30,924 bases of DNA from JAJXUB01 sp047974805. Lineage in GTDB: Bacteria > Actinomycetota > Actinomycetes > Actinomycetales > Dermatophilaceae. Of this stretch, positions 1 through 8,155 are shown one piece after another (the stretch's first letter is position 1; every line of letters begins with the position of its first letter). The stretch lies in assembly GCA_047974805.1 (NCBI GenBank), contig JBKECS010000032.1:1-30924 (forward strand). The letters run 5' to 3'. The notes beneath the pieces were generated by a model that saw only the letters and a list, made by a program, of their open reading frames with translations, was not told the DNA's origin and searched no databases. The position numbers and the translations under genes were made by a program.

Positions 1-105
1 AACTCCCCGAGAGCGACGTGGCACCCCCATCGCCCAACGCGCCTGCGGTCACCGTTGGTTGGCGAAAGGCTTGGTCGAGGTCGGCCGGTGCGGCACAGTT
101 GGGGC
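1..105. other. Upstream segment without recognised gene
   Basis: I see no convincing coding region or RNA before the coxD start. The segment could be the 3' flank of an unseen upstream gene or the coxD promoter region. No clear -10/-35 pair and no strong Shine-Dalgarno sequence is visible. A frame continuous with coxD extends upstream to 55, but those residues do not resemble the family's N-terminus. Confidence 0.4.
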
Positions 106-1026
106 ATGGACCCCGCGAGCGCCTTCTCCAGCGCGGCCGAGCTCGCCGAGGGGCTCGAGGCGGCAGGTTATGTCACCGATGGTGAACTGTCCGTGGTCGC
201 TTGGCTCGGACTGCGGCTGGCGCGCCCGCTGTTCCTCGAAGGCGAGCCGGGCACGGGCAAGACGGCGCTGGCCCAGGCACTGGCCGTGGCCTTGGATGTG
301 CCCCTGATCCGGCTTCAGTGTTACGAGGGGATCGACGCAACCCAGGCGCTGTACGACTGGGACTTCCCCCGCCAGATCCTGCACTTGCGGACCGTCGAGG
401 CCATCGGTTGGCCGGTCGAGGGCGAACACGGCGCCTCGATGGCTGGAGAACGACTCGGCACGCTTGAAGAGTCGCTGTTCGACGAACGGTTCCTGCTGGC
501 CCGACCGGTGCTGCGAGCACTGCGAGACGCGCCATGTGTGCTGCTCATCGACGAGATCGACCGTGCCGATGACGAGTTCGAGGCCTTCCTACTCGAGGTC
601 TTGTCCACGTGGCAGGTCACCATTCCTGAGCTGGGCACGCTCCATGCGCCCGTCCCTCCGGTCGTCGTGCTCACCTCGAACCGGACCCGTGAAGTCCACG
701 ATGCGTTGAAACGCCGATGCCTGTATCACTGGGTCGAACATCCCGGACTGGCCCGCGAGATCGAGATCGTCGCCCGGCGGGCGCCCGAGGTCGGTCGGGA
801 ACTGGCTGAGCAGGTGGCCCGGCTGGTCCAGCAGGTTCGGACCGAACCCGGCCTGATCAAGCCTCCCGGTGTGGCCGAAACGATCGACTGGGCCCGTGCA
901 CTGCACGAAATCGGTGCCGCTCAGGTCGACCTGGAAACCGCGGCAGCAACGCTGGGGGTGGCCATCAAATATCGCGAGGACACCCAACGCGTCCGCGACG
1001 CCATCGACCGGATCCTCGGCAGGTGA
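106..1026 (+). CDS. coxD: MoxR-family AAA+ ATPase, CoxD-like CODH maturation factor
   Basis: The 306-residue protein is a single AAA+ module. Walker A is GEPGTGKT (residues 46-53), Walker B is LLIDEID (146-152), and the stretch TSNRTREVHDALKRRC is typical of the MoxR sensor-1/arginine-finger region. In Oligotropha, CoxD is an ATPase chaperone acting with the VWA protein CoxE in assembling the copper-molybdenum site of CO dehydrogenase; that role is inferred here from family and context. The ATG at 106 is chosen because the protein then begins close to the usual MoxR N-terminus; an in-frame start at 55 would add 17 unfamiliar residues. No strong ribosome binding site precedes it. The next gene, coxE, starts 3 bp after the stop, and coxF overlaps coxE, so the three form a coxDEF unit. 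MoxR/VWA pairs also serve other metalloenzymes, so the CODH assignment rests on neighbours. Confidence 0.88.
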   Translation: MDPASAFSSAAELAEGLEAAGYVTDGELSVVAWLGLRLARPLFLEGEPGTGKTALAQALAVALDVPLIRLQCYEGIDATQALYDWDFPRQILHLRTVEAIGWPVEGEHGASMAGERLGTLEESLFDERFLLARPVLRALRDAPCVLLIDEIDRADDEFEAFLLEVLSTWQVTIPELGTLHAPVPPVVVLTSNRTREVHDALKRRCLYHWVEHPGLAREIEIVARRAPEVGRELAEQVARLVQQVRTEPGLIKPPGVAETIDWARALHEIGAAQVDLETAAATLGVAIKYREDTQRVRDAIDRILGR

Positions 1027-1029
1027 TCG

Positions 1030-2163
1030 ATGACGGCCCCGCCGGGTTCCCCGCCCCTGGCCTTGCGCCATGGGCCCGTTGAGGTCCTCTTGGGCTTCGC
1101 CCGGTGCGTCCGGGCAGCCGGGGTGGCGGTGACGCCGGATCGCGAACGGACGTTTCTGGACGCTGCCGCCGCGCTCTCGCTGGCCGACGGGTATGCCGTG
1201 TGGGCGGCTGGGCGGGCGACCCTCTGCGCTACCCCGCAAGATCTGCAGCGCTACGACCGGGCGTTCATGTCGTGGTTCTCCCAGCCGTGGCCATCCCTGG
1301 GCGGGATTCGACCGCCGGAGGCGAACACCATCTCGCCGACGCCGGTCCAGGAGCGTCCAGGGCAGGGCTCGGGAGAGCACCAGGACGAGGGCCTGCGGGT
1401 GTCGGCTAGTGCCACCGAGGTCCTGCGACACAAGGATGTGTCCGACTTGTCGCCTCGGGAGAAGGCGTATCTGGCCAGGATGTTTGCCCTGGTGGCGCCC
1501 CGTCCGCCGCAACGGCGGGCGCTGCGCGGCATGCCGGCCCGCCGGGGCCGGGTCGATGCGCGGGTCATGCTTCGTGACCAAGTGCGCCGGATGGGTGAAC
1601 CGGGCAGAGTGGCCTACCGTCGGCGCGGTAGGCGTGCTCGGCACGTGGTCCTCCTCCTCGATGTGTCCGGGTCGATGAGCGGGTATGCCGAGGCGCTGCT
1701 GCGCCTGGCTCACCGGTTCGTGACCAGTGTGCCCAAGACGGAGGTGTTCACCGTCGGCACCCGATTGACCCATCTGACCCGGGCCCTGGCTGCGCCCGAT
1801 GTCGAACGGGCTCTCATCGAGGCCGGCCGCGTGGTGCCCGACTGGTCTGGTGGAACCCGGCTCGGTGAGGGGCTTGAGGCATTCCTGGACCGATGGGGGC
1901 GACGCGGCATGGCCCGTGGCTGCGTGGTCGTCATCTTCTCCGACGGTTGGGAACGCAACGACCCGCAGGCCCTAGGTGAGCAGATGCGCCGCCTGTCCCG
2001 GCTGGCCCACAAGGTGGTGTGGGTCAACCCGCACCGGGGGAAGCACGGGTACCAGCCGGTGCAGGCCGGAATCGTCGCGGTCCGCCCGTTCGTTGACGAG
2101 CTGGTCGCCGGACATTCGTTGGCAACCTTTCAAGAACTGACCGAGGTGATCGCCGGTGCGTGA
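1030..2163 (+). CDS. coxE: VWA-domain protein, CoxE-like
   Basis: A 377-residue protein with a C-terminal von Willebrand factor A domain. The metal-ion-dependent adhesion site DVSGSM lies at residues 211-216, followed by SGGTRLGEGL and VVVIFSDGWE, the other usual MIDAS strands. The N-terminal half is the helical region found in CoxE proteins, and the Arg-rich stretch before the VWA domain (YRRRGRRARH) is common in this family. CoxE works as partner of the MoxR ATPase CoxD in maturation of molybdenum CO dehydrogenase. It starts 3 bp after coxD and its last 8 bp overlap the coxF start, which points to translational coupling. The product is probably cytoplasmic: no signal peptide or membrane segment is seen. 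Family assignment is strong; the exact client enzyme is inferred from the cox genes further downstream. Confidence 0.88.
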   Translation: MTAPPGSPPLALRHGPVEVLLGFARCVRAAGVAVTPDRERTFLDAAAALSLADGYAVWAAGRATLCATPQDLQRYDRAFMSWFSQPWPSLGGIRPPEANTISPTPVQERPGQGSGEHQDEGLRVSASATEVLRHKDVSDLSPREKAYLARMFALVAPRPPQRRALRGMPARRGRVDARVMLRDQVRRMGEPGRVAYRRRGRRARHVVLLLDVSGSMSGYAEALLRLAHRFVTSVPKTEVFTVGTRLTHLTRALAAPDVERALIEAGRVVPDWSGGTRLGEGLEAFLDRWGRRGMARGCVVVIFSDGWERNDPQALGEQMRRLSRLAHKVVWVNPHRGKHGYQPVQAGIVAVRPFVDELVAGHSLATFQELTEVIAGA

Positions 2164-3373
2164 GGTTCTGCCCGAACTACTGGCCTGGTGGCAGGCCGGA
2201 CACACGATCGGGGTTGGCACGGTCGTGGCGACCTGGCGCTCGTCGCCCCGGCCGGCCGGAGCATCCATGCTCGTCGGTCCGAAGGGGGAGGCGGTCGGGT
2301 CGGTCTCCGGCGGTTGCGTCGAGGGCGCAGTCTACGAACTCGCCGAGTCGGTGCTGGGGTCGGGCGTCCCTTCGCTTCAGCGATACGGCGTCTCCGATGA
2401 GACCGCCGAGTCGGTGGGGCTGACCTGTGGCGGGATTCTCGACGTGTTCGTCGAGCCGGTCAGTCAGGCCACGTTTCCCCAGCTCGGTGGCATCGCGGCA
2501 GACATCCAGGCCGGCCGGCCCGTGGCGGTCTGCACCGTGGTCGTTCATCCGGACGCGGGTCGGATCGGGCGGCGAATCATCATTCGCCCACCGGTGACGG
2601 CGGGAGCGTCTGGGGGGGATCCGATGGGGCCCACGTCGGAGACCTCCGGTTCGTTGGGGTCCGCTCGGCTGGATGCTGCCGTCGCCGGCGATGCCCTGGG
2701 GCTGTTGGCCGCTGGGCGCAGCGACACCCTGGTCTATGGGCCGGAGGGGGAGCGGCGCGGCGAGGGGGCGCGGATCTTTGTTGCGGCATACGCGCCGAAA
2801 CCGCGGATGCTGGTCTTCGGTGCGATCGACTTTGCGGCCGCCGTGGCCCGCATCGGGGCTTTCCTTGGCTTCCAGGTGACCGTATGCGATGCGCGCCCAG
2901 TGTTCGCCACCGCCACCCGGTTCCCCGGTGCGGACGAGGTCGTCGTGGACTGGCCGCATCGCTACTTGGCGGACGAAGCGAGGGCCGGCCGGATCGATGC
3001 CCGCACCGTGTTGGCCGTGCTCACCCATGACCCGAAGTTCGACGTACCACTTCTCCAAGTGGCTCTGCGACTGCCCGAGGTCGGCTACATCGGCGCAATG
3101 GGCAGTCGCCGAACGCATCTGGATCGGCTGGATCGGCTGCGAGAGGCGGGGGTCAGCGAGGAGGAACTGGGCGGGCTGTCCTCGCCGATCGGGCTCGATC
3201 TGGGGGCGCGCACTCCGGAGGAGACCGCCGTGAGCATCGCGGCGGAGATCATTGCGTTGCGATGGGGAGGAGGCGGAGAGCGACTGGGCACGCTCGATGG
3301 CGCCATCCATCACCTCGGGCGCCCAGCGCCCTGGCCCGAACCTCTGCCCGACGAGCCTGCGAATGACCCGTGA
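2156..3373 (+). CDS. coxF: XdhC/CoxF family molybdenum-cofactor maturation protein
   Basis: The 405-residue protein has the two-part XdhC/CoxI architecture. The N-terminal domain contains ATWRSSPRPAGASMLV and GSVSGGCVEGAVYE, with the conserved Cys of the GGCVE motif. The C-terminal Rossmann-like domain starts at PRMLVFGAIDFA and ends with the signature YIGAMGSRRTH. XdhC proteins bind molybdenum cofactor and help sulfurate and insert it into xanthine dehydrogenase and CODH-type enzymes. The GTG at 2156 overlaps the coxE stop by 8 bp. The order ATPase, VWA, XdhC matches coxD-E-F of Oligotropha. A Gly/Ser-rich stretch around residues 145-165 (GASGGDPMGPTSETSGSLGS) links the domains. Whether it serves CoxL of this window or another molybdenum hydroxylase cannot be decided from sequence. 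Confidence 0.85.
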   Translation: MREVLPELLAWWQAGHTIGVGTVVATWRSSPRPAGASMLVGPKGEAVGSVSGGCVEGAVYELAESVLGSGVPSLQRYGVSDETAESVGLTCGGILDVFVEPVSQATFPQLGGIAADIQAGRPVAVCTVVVHPDAGRIGRRIIIRPPVTAGASGGDPMGPTSETSGSLGSARLDAAVAGDALGLLAAGRSDTLVYGPEGERRGEGARIFVAAYAPKPRMLVFGAIDFAAAVARIGAFLGFQVTVCDARPVFATATRFPGADEVVVDWPHRYLADEARAGRIDARTVLAVLTHDPKFDVPLLQVALRLPEVGYIGAMGSRRTHLDRLDRLREAGVSEEELGGLSSPIGLDLGARTPEETAVSIAAEIIALRWGGGGERLGTLDGAIHHLGRPAPWPEPLPDEPANDP

Positions 3374-3816
3374 CACGCCGGAGGACTATCACGATCGCGC
3401 AGCGACAGCGCAGGATGCGCAACAAACTCCAGGGGAAAGGTGGTCGCCGCCACCGTATCCGGGGTGACGAGGGGGTTTTCCCCGCTGCGCCAGCAGACGC
3501 GCCAGAACCGGTCAAGTCAACAAGAAGTTCGGTGAATACCGGTGGACGACATCAGTATATTTTGATGATGAAGGAAAACTACAAAAAAGTTCCGCAGGCC
3601 GTCCATTCGCTCTCATGACGACACAGCCGGCGGACCCGGGTGGATCACCTGAGGCAGGGCAGGAATAACCTGGCCGCATCTAGTTCGGGCATCGGCGCCT
3701 GGACGGGGGCCAGGGGCCTCGAGCAAGGGGGCTCGAGGGGACGCCGATCGTGTCGGGGCTTGCACCGGATCGACATCTGCCACCGGCCCACAAAGAAGTG
3801 GAGGACCGGATACGAC
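3374..3816 (+). promoter_or_regulatory. Leader region of the hydrogenase operon
   Basis: This 443-bp gap between coxF and the hydrogenase small subunit contains the most AT-rich stretch of the window (about 3530-3595). The best -10-like hexamer is TATATT at 3556-3561, with only a weak -35. Downstream lie two consecutive hairpins: CCTGG/CCAGG arms at 3698-3702 and 3710-3714, and CCTCGAGC/GCTCGAGG arms at 3717-3724 and 3731-3738. If transcription starts near 3568 the mRNA leader would be about 250 nt long. A GTG-initiated frame (3370-3618) overlaps the coxF stop but has no recognisable product, so I treat the region as regulatory. The promoter position is a guess by eye; the hairpins are directly visible. 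Confidence 0.45.
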
Positions 3817-5151
3817 ATGTCGTACCAATTCAACGGTTGGACCGAGCCAACCCTGGCCGACAATCTTGCGCGAGCTGGCGTCAAACGTCGCGACTTTCTG
3901 CGGTATTGCGGCCAGCTCGCCGCGGTCTTCAGCGCAGGCAGTCTGCTACCGGTCGACTCCGCGCAGGCATCGTCGTTGGACGCCGAGAGCATCGCCGAGA
4001 CGTTGGGGGCGGTGACCAAACCGAACGTTGCCTGGCTGCAACTCCAGGAATGCACCGGATGCATGGAGAGCACGCTGCGATCCGGCGGGACGACCGTCGA
4101 AGAACTTGTCCTGCAGCTCCTGTCGGTCAACTACAACGAACTCGTCATGGCGGCCTCGGGAGCCGCCGCGGAGAAGGCGCTGGAGGAGACCAACGCCGCG
4201 CCGCACATCCTCGTCGTCAACGGCTCCGTCCCGCTCGAGGAAGGCGGCGCCTACTGCACCATCGGCGGCAAATCGGCCGAACAGGTGTTGCGTGAGTCGG
4301 CCAAGAATGCCTCGGCGATCCTCGCGGTCGGGGCATGCGCCGTGTGGGGCTCGGTTCAGGCATCCAAACCCAACCCCACCGGCGCTGTCGGCGTGGATGC
4401 GATCATCACCGACAAACCGGTGGTCAACGTCTCCGGTTGCCCCCCGATCGGGGAAGTCATCACCGCCACCATCACCTACGTGCTCACCCACGGCGACCTG
4501 CCCGAGGTGGATGCGGAAGGCCGCCCGTTGTTCGCCTACGACCAGCGGATTCACGACTCCTGCCCGCGGCGGCCACACTTCGACGCCGGCCAATATGTGC
4601 GGACCTTCGACGACGAAGGGGCCCGCTCCGGCTGGTGCCTGTACGAGGTGGGATGCAAGGGGCCGAGCACATTCAGCCCCTGCCCCATCTTCCAATGGAA
4701 CCTGCACACCAGTTGGCCGATCGGCGCCGGTCATCCCTGCATCGGCTGCACCGAGAAGGACTTCTTCGACCGCTTCACGCCGTTCTACCAGGAACTGCCC
4801 GACGTCACCGGGCTTGGCATCGAAGCCACCGCAGAGAAGGTGGGCCTCGGGCTGCTCGGTGTCACCACGGCCGCAGTCGCCGTTCACGCCGGCGCCACCG
4901 CAGTGCAGCGGGCCGCGAACCGCCGGAACACCCCCGGGCCGGACCCGATCCAGGCATACGGCGAGGCACACCGGGTCTGGCTGCCCGCGCCGACGGCCAG
5001 GACGGCGACGCAGACCGCTCCCGCCGACTCGCCGTCGACGGACGCGGCCATCAATGAGGAGCCTCCGCCGCGAACCGCCGACGGCGAGGGCTCCATCACC
5101 GAAGTCAGACCCACCGAGGAGACCGGTGAGAACCAGGGCAGGAAGGAGTAG
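3817..5151 (+). CDS. hyaA: [NiFe] hydrogenase small subunit, group 1, Tat-exported
   Basis: This is the electron-transfer subunit of a membrane-bound uptake hydrogenase. The twin-arginine signal is KRRDFLRYC (residues 23-31), with a hydrophobic stretch and a possible cleavage after AQA (49-51). Proximal cluster ligands are ECTGCMES (C79, C82), the GACAVWGS Cys and the SGCPPI Cys. Distal cluster ligands are in HDSC and GWCLYEVGCKGP; the medial cluster lies in SPCPIFQWN and HPCIGCTE. Proximal motifs are the ordinary CTGC and WGSVQ, so the two extra cysteines of O2-tolerant hydrogenases are absent. A C-terminal hydrophobic helix (EKVGLGLLGVTTAAVAVHAG) should anchor it in the membrane and is followed by an unusual Pro/Thr/Glu-rich tail of about 75 residues (369-444). 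The ATG at 3817 is chosen because GGAGGA lies about 12 bp upstream and it puts the Tat motif in place; a GTG at 3640 would add 59 unconvincing residues. The large subunit follows after 5 bp. Confidence 0.93.
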   Translation: MSYQFNGWTEPTLADNLARAGVKRRDFLRYCGQLAAVFSAGSLLPVDSAQASSLDAESIAETLGAVTKPNVAWLQLQECTGCMESTLRSGGTTVEELVLQLLSVNYNELVMAASGAAAEKALEETNAAPHILVVNGSVPLEEGGAYCTIGGKSAEQVLRESAKNASAILAVGACAVWGSVQASKPNPTGAVGVDAIITDKPVVNVSGCPPIGEVITATITYVLTHGDLPEVDAEGRPLFAYDQRIHDSCPRRPHFDAGQYVRTFDDEGARSGWCLYEVGCKGPSTFSPCPIFQWNLHTSWPIGAGHPCIGCTEKDFFDRFTPFYQELPDVTGLGIEATAEKVGLGLLGVTTAAVAVHAGATAVQRAANRRNTPGPDPIQAYGEAHRVWLPAPTARTATQTAPADSPSTDAAINEEPPPRTADGEGSITEVRPTEETGENQGRKE

Positions 5152-5156
5152 TTCCC

Positions 5157-6902
5157 ATGGCTGAACGCGTAGTTATCGACCCGTTGACCCGCATCGAGGG
5201 TCACCTACGGATCGAATTGGAGAGTGCCGGAAGCACGATCGAGAAGGCCTGGAGCGAAACAACCCAGTTCCGAGGAATCGAAACGATCGTGGCCGGACGT
5301 GACCCTCGCGACGCCTGGGCGTTCGTCCAGCGCATCTGTGGCGTCTGCACCACCGTCCACGCCGTGGCGTCGATCACCGCTGTCGAAGACGCGATCGGGG
5401 CGCAGGTGCCGGAGCAGGCCAAGCTCATCCGGGACATGGTGCTGGCCTCCCAGGAAATCCAGGACCACGTCATCCACTTCTACCACCTGCACGCCATGGA
5501 CTGGGTCAACGTGCCGTCAGCGGCGCAGGCAGACCCGGCCAAGGCGGTCGCGTTCGCCAAGTCGATCGGGTCCACCTGGAAGGGCAACTCGATCGAGCGG
5601 ATGACGCAGGTCCGCGACACCGTCAAGAACCTTGTCGGCTCGGGCCAGTTGAGCATCTTCACCGGCGGGTACTGGGACCACCCGGACTACCGGCTGCCTC
5701 CCGAGGCGAACCTCATGGCTGTCGCGCATTATCTGGACGCCCTGGAGTTCCAGCGTTCGATGATCAGGATCGGAACGGTCTTCGGAGGGAAGAACCCGCA
5801 CCCGAACTTCCTCGTCGGTGGGATGGCCTGCAGCATCGACCCGGACAAGTCCGAGTCGATCAACCAGGTCCAGCTCGATCAGGTGCAGGCCTGGATCGCC
5901 GAGTCGGTCGAGTTCGTCACCACCTGCTACGTGCCCGATGCGATGGCGATCGTCGGGGTCTACAAGGACTACTTCGACATCGGCGCCGCTCAACCGAACT
6001 TCCTCGCGGTCGGGATGGCCGGCGCGGTCTACGCCGGGGACCCGGCCGCGTCACGGACCGAGACTCCATTGACCCAGGTCAAGCCCGGGGTGATCCTCGA
6101 CGGGGACCTGACCACGGTGCACCCGTTCGATCCGGAAAAGGTGGCCGAGTGGGTCTCCTCGGCGTGGTACGCCTACGAGGGCGGCGACGTCGCTCTCACC
6201 CCGGACAAGGGGGAGACCACGCCGGTCTACACCGGTCCGAAGCCGCCCTTCGAATGGCTGGCGGACGCCGAGGACGGGAAATACACCTGGTGCAAGGCGC
6301 CTCGCTACGACGGCAAGGTCGTCCAAGTCGGGCCGGTGGCCAGGGTCCTGTTGGCCTACGCCCGTGGGCACAAACGGACCAAGGAGATCGTCGACGGCGC
6401 GATCAAAACCCTCGGCATCACCCCAGCGCAGCTGAACTCCACCGCCGGCCGGACCCTGGCACGTGCTGTCGAGTGCCTGACCTCGGTGGAAATGCTCGCC
6501 GACGAGACGTTCCCCACCTTCGTCGCCAACATCAAGTCCGGTGACATCGATGTCTTCGACGCCACGAAGTGGGAACCCAGCTCGTGGCCGACTCGCGGAT
6601 CGGGGTATGCCTTCGCCGAAGTCGCCCGAGGAAACCTCAGTCACTGGGTGAGCATCGAAGACGGCAAGGTCGCGACATACCAAGCGGTCGTTCCGACCAC
6701 GTGGCTCGCTGGCGGCCGTGACGCCCAAGGACAGCAGGGCCCCTATGAGGAGGCCCTTGCCGGCAACGGTAAGCATCCGTTGGCGCGACCGAACGAGCCG
6801 CTGGAGCCGTTGCGAACCATCCACTCCTTCGACCCGTGCATGTCATGCGCAGTCCATGTGCTGGACCCGCAGGGGACGGAGTTGGTCGCGGTGACGTCAT
6901 GA
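5157..6902 (+). CDS. hyaB: [NiFe] hydrogenase large subunit, group 1
   Basis: The 581-residue catalytic subunit binds the NiFe(CN)2CO site and splits H2. The N-terminus VIDPLTRIEGHLRIE is diagnostic. The L1 motif RICGVCTTVH supplies C61 and C64; the L2 motif DPCMSCAVH supplies C561 and C564. A 14-residue C-terminal extension follows His567 and would be removed by the maturation protease encoded two genes downstream. There is no signal peptide, as expected for co-export with the Tat-bearing small subunit. The AGGAAGGAG ribosome binding site overlaps the end of the small subunit gene. The stop overlaps the next ATG (ATGA), so subunits and cytochrome are translationally coupled. The length and the TRIEGH motif fit group 1 respiratory uptake hydrogenases; I do not assign a finer subgroup without alignment. 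Confidence 0.96.
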   Translation: MAERVVIDPLTRIEGHLRIELESAGSTIEKAWSETTQFRGIETIVAGRDPRDAWAFVQRICGVCTTVHAVASITAVEDAIGAQVPEQAKLIRDMVLASQEIQDHVIHFYHLHAMDWVNVPSAAQADPAKAVAFAKSIGSTWKGNSIERMTQVRDTVKNLVGSGQLSIFTGGYWDHPDYRLPPEANLMAVAHYLDALEFQRSMIRIGTVFGGKNPHPNFLVGGMACSIDPDKSESINQVQLDQVQAWIAESVEFVTTCYVPDAMAIVGVYKDYFDIGAAQPNFLAVGMAGAVYAGDPAASRTETPLTQVKPGVILDGDLTTVHPFDPEKVAEWVSSAWYAYEGGDVALTPDKGETTPVYTGPKPPFEWLADAEDGKYTWCKAPRYDGKVVQVGPVARVLLAYARGHKRTKEIVDGAIKTLGITPAQLNSTAGRTLARAVECLTSVEMLADETFPTFVANIKSGDIDVFDATKWEPSSWPTRGSGYAFAEVARGNLSHWVSIEDGKVATYQAVVPTTWLAGGRDAQGQQGPYEEALAGNGKHPLARPNEPLEPLRTIHSFDPCMSCAVHVLDPQGTELVAVTS

Positions 6903-8155
6903 CCCTGGCCGAGAAGGAAGAACGCGCCGGCACACAAACACCAAAGGAGGCGTCCGGCCAGCCACGTCCCGATCTCGTAGTCACCGGGACCTTCACCCTG
7001 GGGCGGCTGAGCGAAGATCACCTACTGGCGTTGGCGGCAGCCGCGCCGGCGGTTGGCGATGACCCCGTAGCAGCTGCGCTGGCCAAGGCGAGCGCAGCGG
7101 CCGGCGGATCGGGCACCACCCTGACCCACCCTCAGGAGGACCTGACCGACTCGGGCCAGACCGGCCCCGGATACCGGCTGACAACGGTCCGCCAGCGTGC
7201 CTACGACACCGACACCGACCTACAGGTCATGTGTGGCGAACCGGGGAGCGTGCTGAGTGCCGCGCGTGTCGGCCGGGACGATCGCGCCATGCTCAAACGG
7301 ACCGCAGCGTTGATTGCTCGACGCCGGGGCTACCCACTGGCGGTGGCCGTGGCGCCGATCTCGGCGGACGGGTCGTCAGGCACCTTCCAGGTCGAGGGCC
7401 TGGTCGCTTTGGCGCCGGAGCAGGGAGCGGGCGCCGAACCGGCCAGTGCACTGGAGCCCGCGGACTACGCCCGGGTTGGCGTCTGGTCCGCCCCGCTACG
7501 CATCCAGCACTGGCTGAACCTGGCCTTGATCGTCATCCTCACCGCCACCGGCTACTACATCATGGATCCGTTCTTCGGCCCGGTGGCGCGTGACGGGGAG
7601 TCCGCTGGATTCCTCATGGGCTGGATCCGGTTCATCCATTTCACCGCTGCTTTTGCGTGGGTTGTCGTGGCCATTACCCGGGCCGTTTCCCTGTTCACCT
7701 CACGCAACCGCTACGTCCGGTGGCGGGCGCTGTGGCCGCTGTGGTCCCGAGCCGAACTACGCAACCTTGGTGCCGTGGCCAAGCATTACGCGTTCGTGGC
7801 CCGCACGGAACCGCTCTACCTTGCCCACAACCCGCTCCAACAGCTGGCCTACTCGGGGGTATATGTCCTCGCGTTGCTCCAAGTGCTCACCGGGTTCGCC
7901 CTGTTCGGCCTGTACCACCAAGGCAACGCGTTCTGGGCGCTGGCCTCGATGCCGGTTCACTGGATCGGGGTCCCGATGACCCGGCTGCTGCATACCGGGA
8001 TCATGTTCCTCCTCTGGGCGTTCGTGATCCTGCATGTCTATCTCGTGTTTCGTTCCGATTCGGTCGAGCGCCACGGCAACCTGTCGGCCATGATCGGCGG
8101 CGGGGTGTGGGTGCGCCGGGGTGCACAGCCGAAGGACGCTCCGGAAGTCCGATGA
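6899..8155 (+). CDS. Hydrogenase cytochrome b with degenerate P-type-ATPase-like N-terminal domain
   Basis: The 418-residue protein has two parts. Residues from about 190 on are a HyaC/HupC-type di-haem cytochrome b: RIQHWLNLALIVILTATGYYI (H204), RFIHFTAAFAWVVVAITRA, and a last helix with LLHTGIMFLLWAFVILHVY supply the expected histidines in a four-helix bundle. It would pass electrons from the small subunit to quinone. Residues 1-185 are not part of any hydrogenase cytochrome I know. They contain TGTFTLGRL (29-37), resembling the TGTLT of the P-type ATPase phosphorylation motif with the catalytic Asp position occupied by Val; DDPVAAALAKAS (54-65); CGEPGSVLSAA (112-122), like KGAPEAVL; and RRGYPLAVAVA then VEGLVALAPE (142-152, 165-174), like the end of an N-domain. 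The ATG at 6899 overlaps the hyaB stop by 4 bp; an earlier in-frame start at 6836 lies inside hyaB. The cytochrome call is secure; the N-terminal relationship is pattern recognition. Confidence 0.85.
   Translation: MTLAEKEERAGTQTPKEASGQPRPDLVVTGTFTLGRLSEDHLLALAAAAPAVGDDPVAAALAKASAAAGGSGTTLTHPQEDLTDSGQTGPGYRLTTVRQRAYDTDTDLQVMCGEPGSVLSAARVGRDDRAMLKRTAALIARRRGYPLAVAVAPISADGSSGTFQVEGLVALAPEQGAGAEPASALEPADYARVGVWSAPLRIQHWLNLALIVILTATGYYIMDPFFGPVARDGESAGFLMGWIRFIHFTAAFAWVVVAITRAVSLFTSRNRYVRWRALWPLWSRAELRNLGAVAKHYAFVARTEPLYLAHNPLQQLAYSGVYVLALLQVLTGFALFGLYHQGNAFWALASMPVHWIGVPMTRLLHTGIMFLLWAFVILHVYLVFRSDSVERHGNLSAMIGGGVWVRRGAQPKDAPEVR

Noticed and set aside
589..1773. Long minus-strand open frame across coxD and coxE
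   Set aside because: Antisense to two clear genes with normal motifs; a codon-bias shadow.
2177..3376. Long minus-strand open frame opposite coxF
   Set aside because: Mirror of coxF, without recognisable domains.
3370..3618. Small GTG-initiated 82-codon frame overlapping the coxF stop (GTGA)
   Set aside because: It begins plausibly but has no recognisable domain, runs through the AT-rich promoter-like patch and lacks a ribosome binding site of its own.
3640..3816. Upstream extension of the hydrogenase small subunit from GTG 3640
   Set aside because: The 59 extra residues do not resemble the family and would bury the Tat signal; ATG 3817 has a ribosome binding site and gives the expected N-terminus.
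4051..4400. Possible O2-tolerant [4Fe-3S] proximal cluster in the hydrogenase
   Set aside because: The motifs read CTGC and WGSVQ; both supernumerary cysteines are missing.
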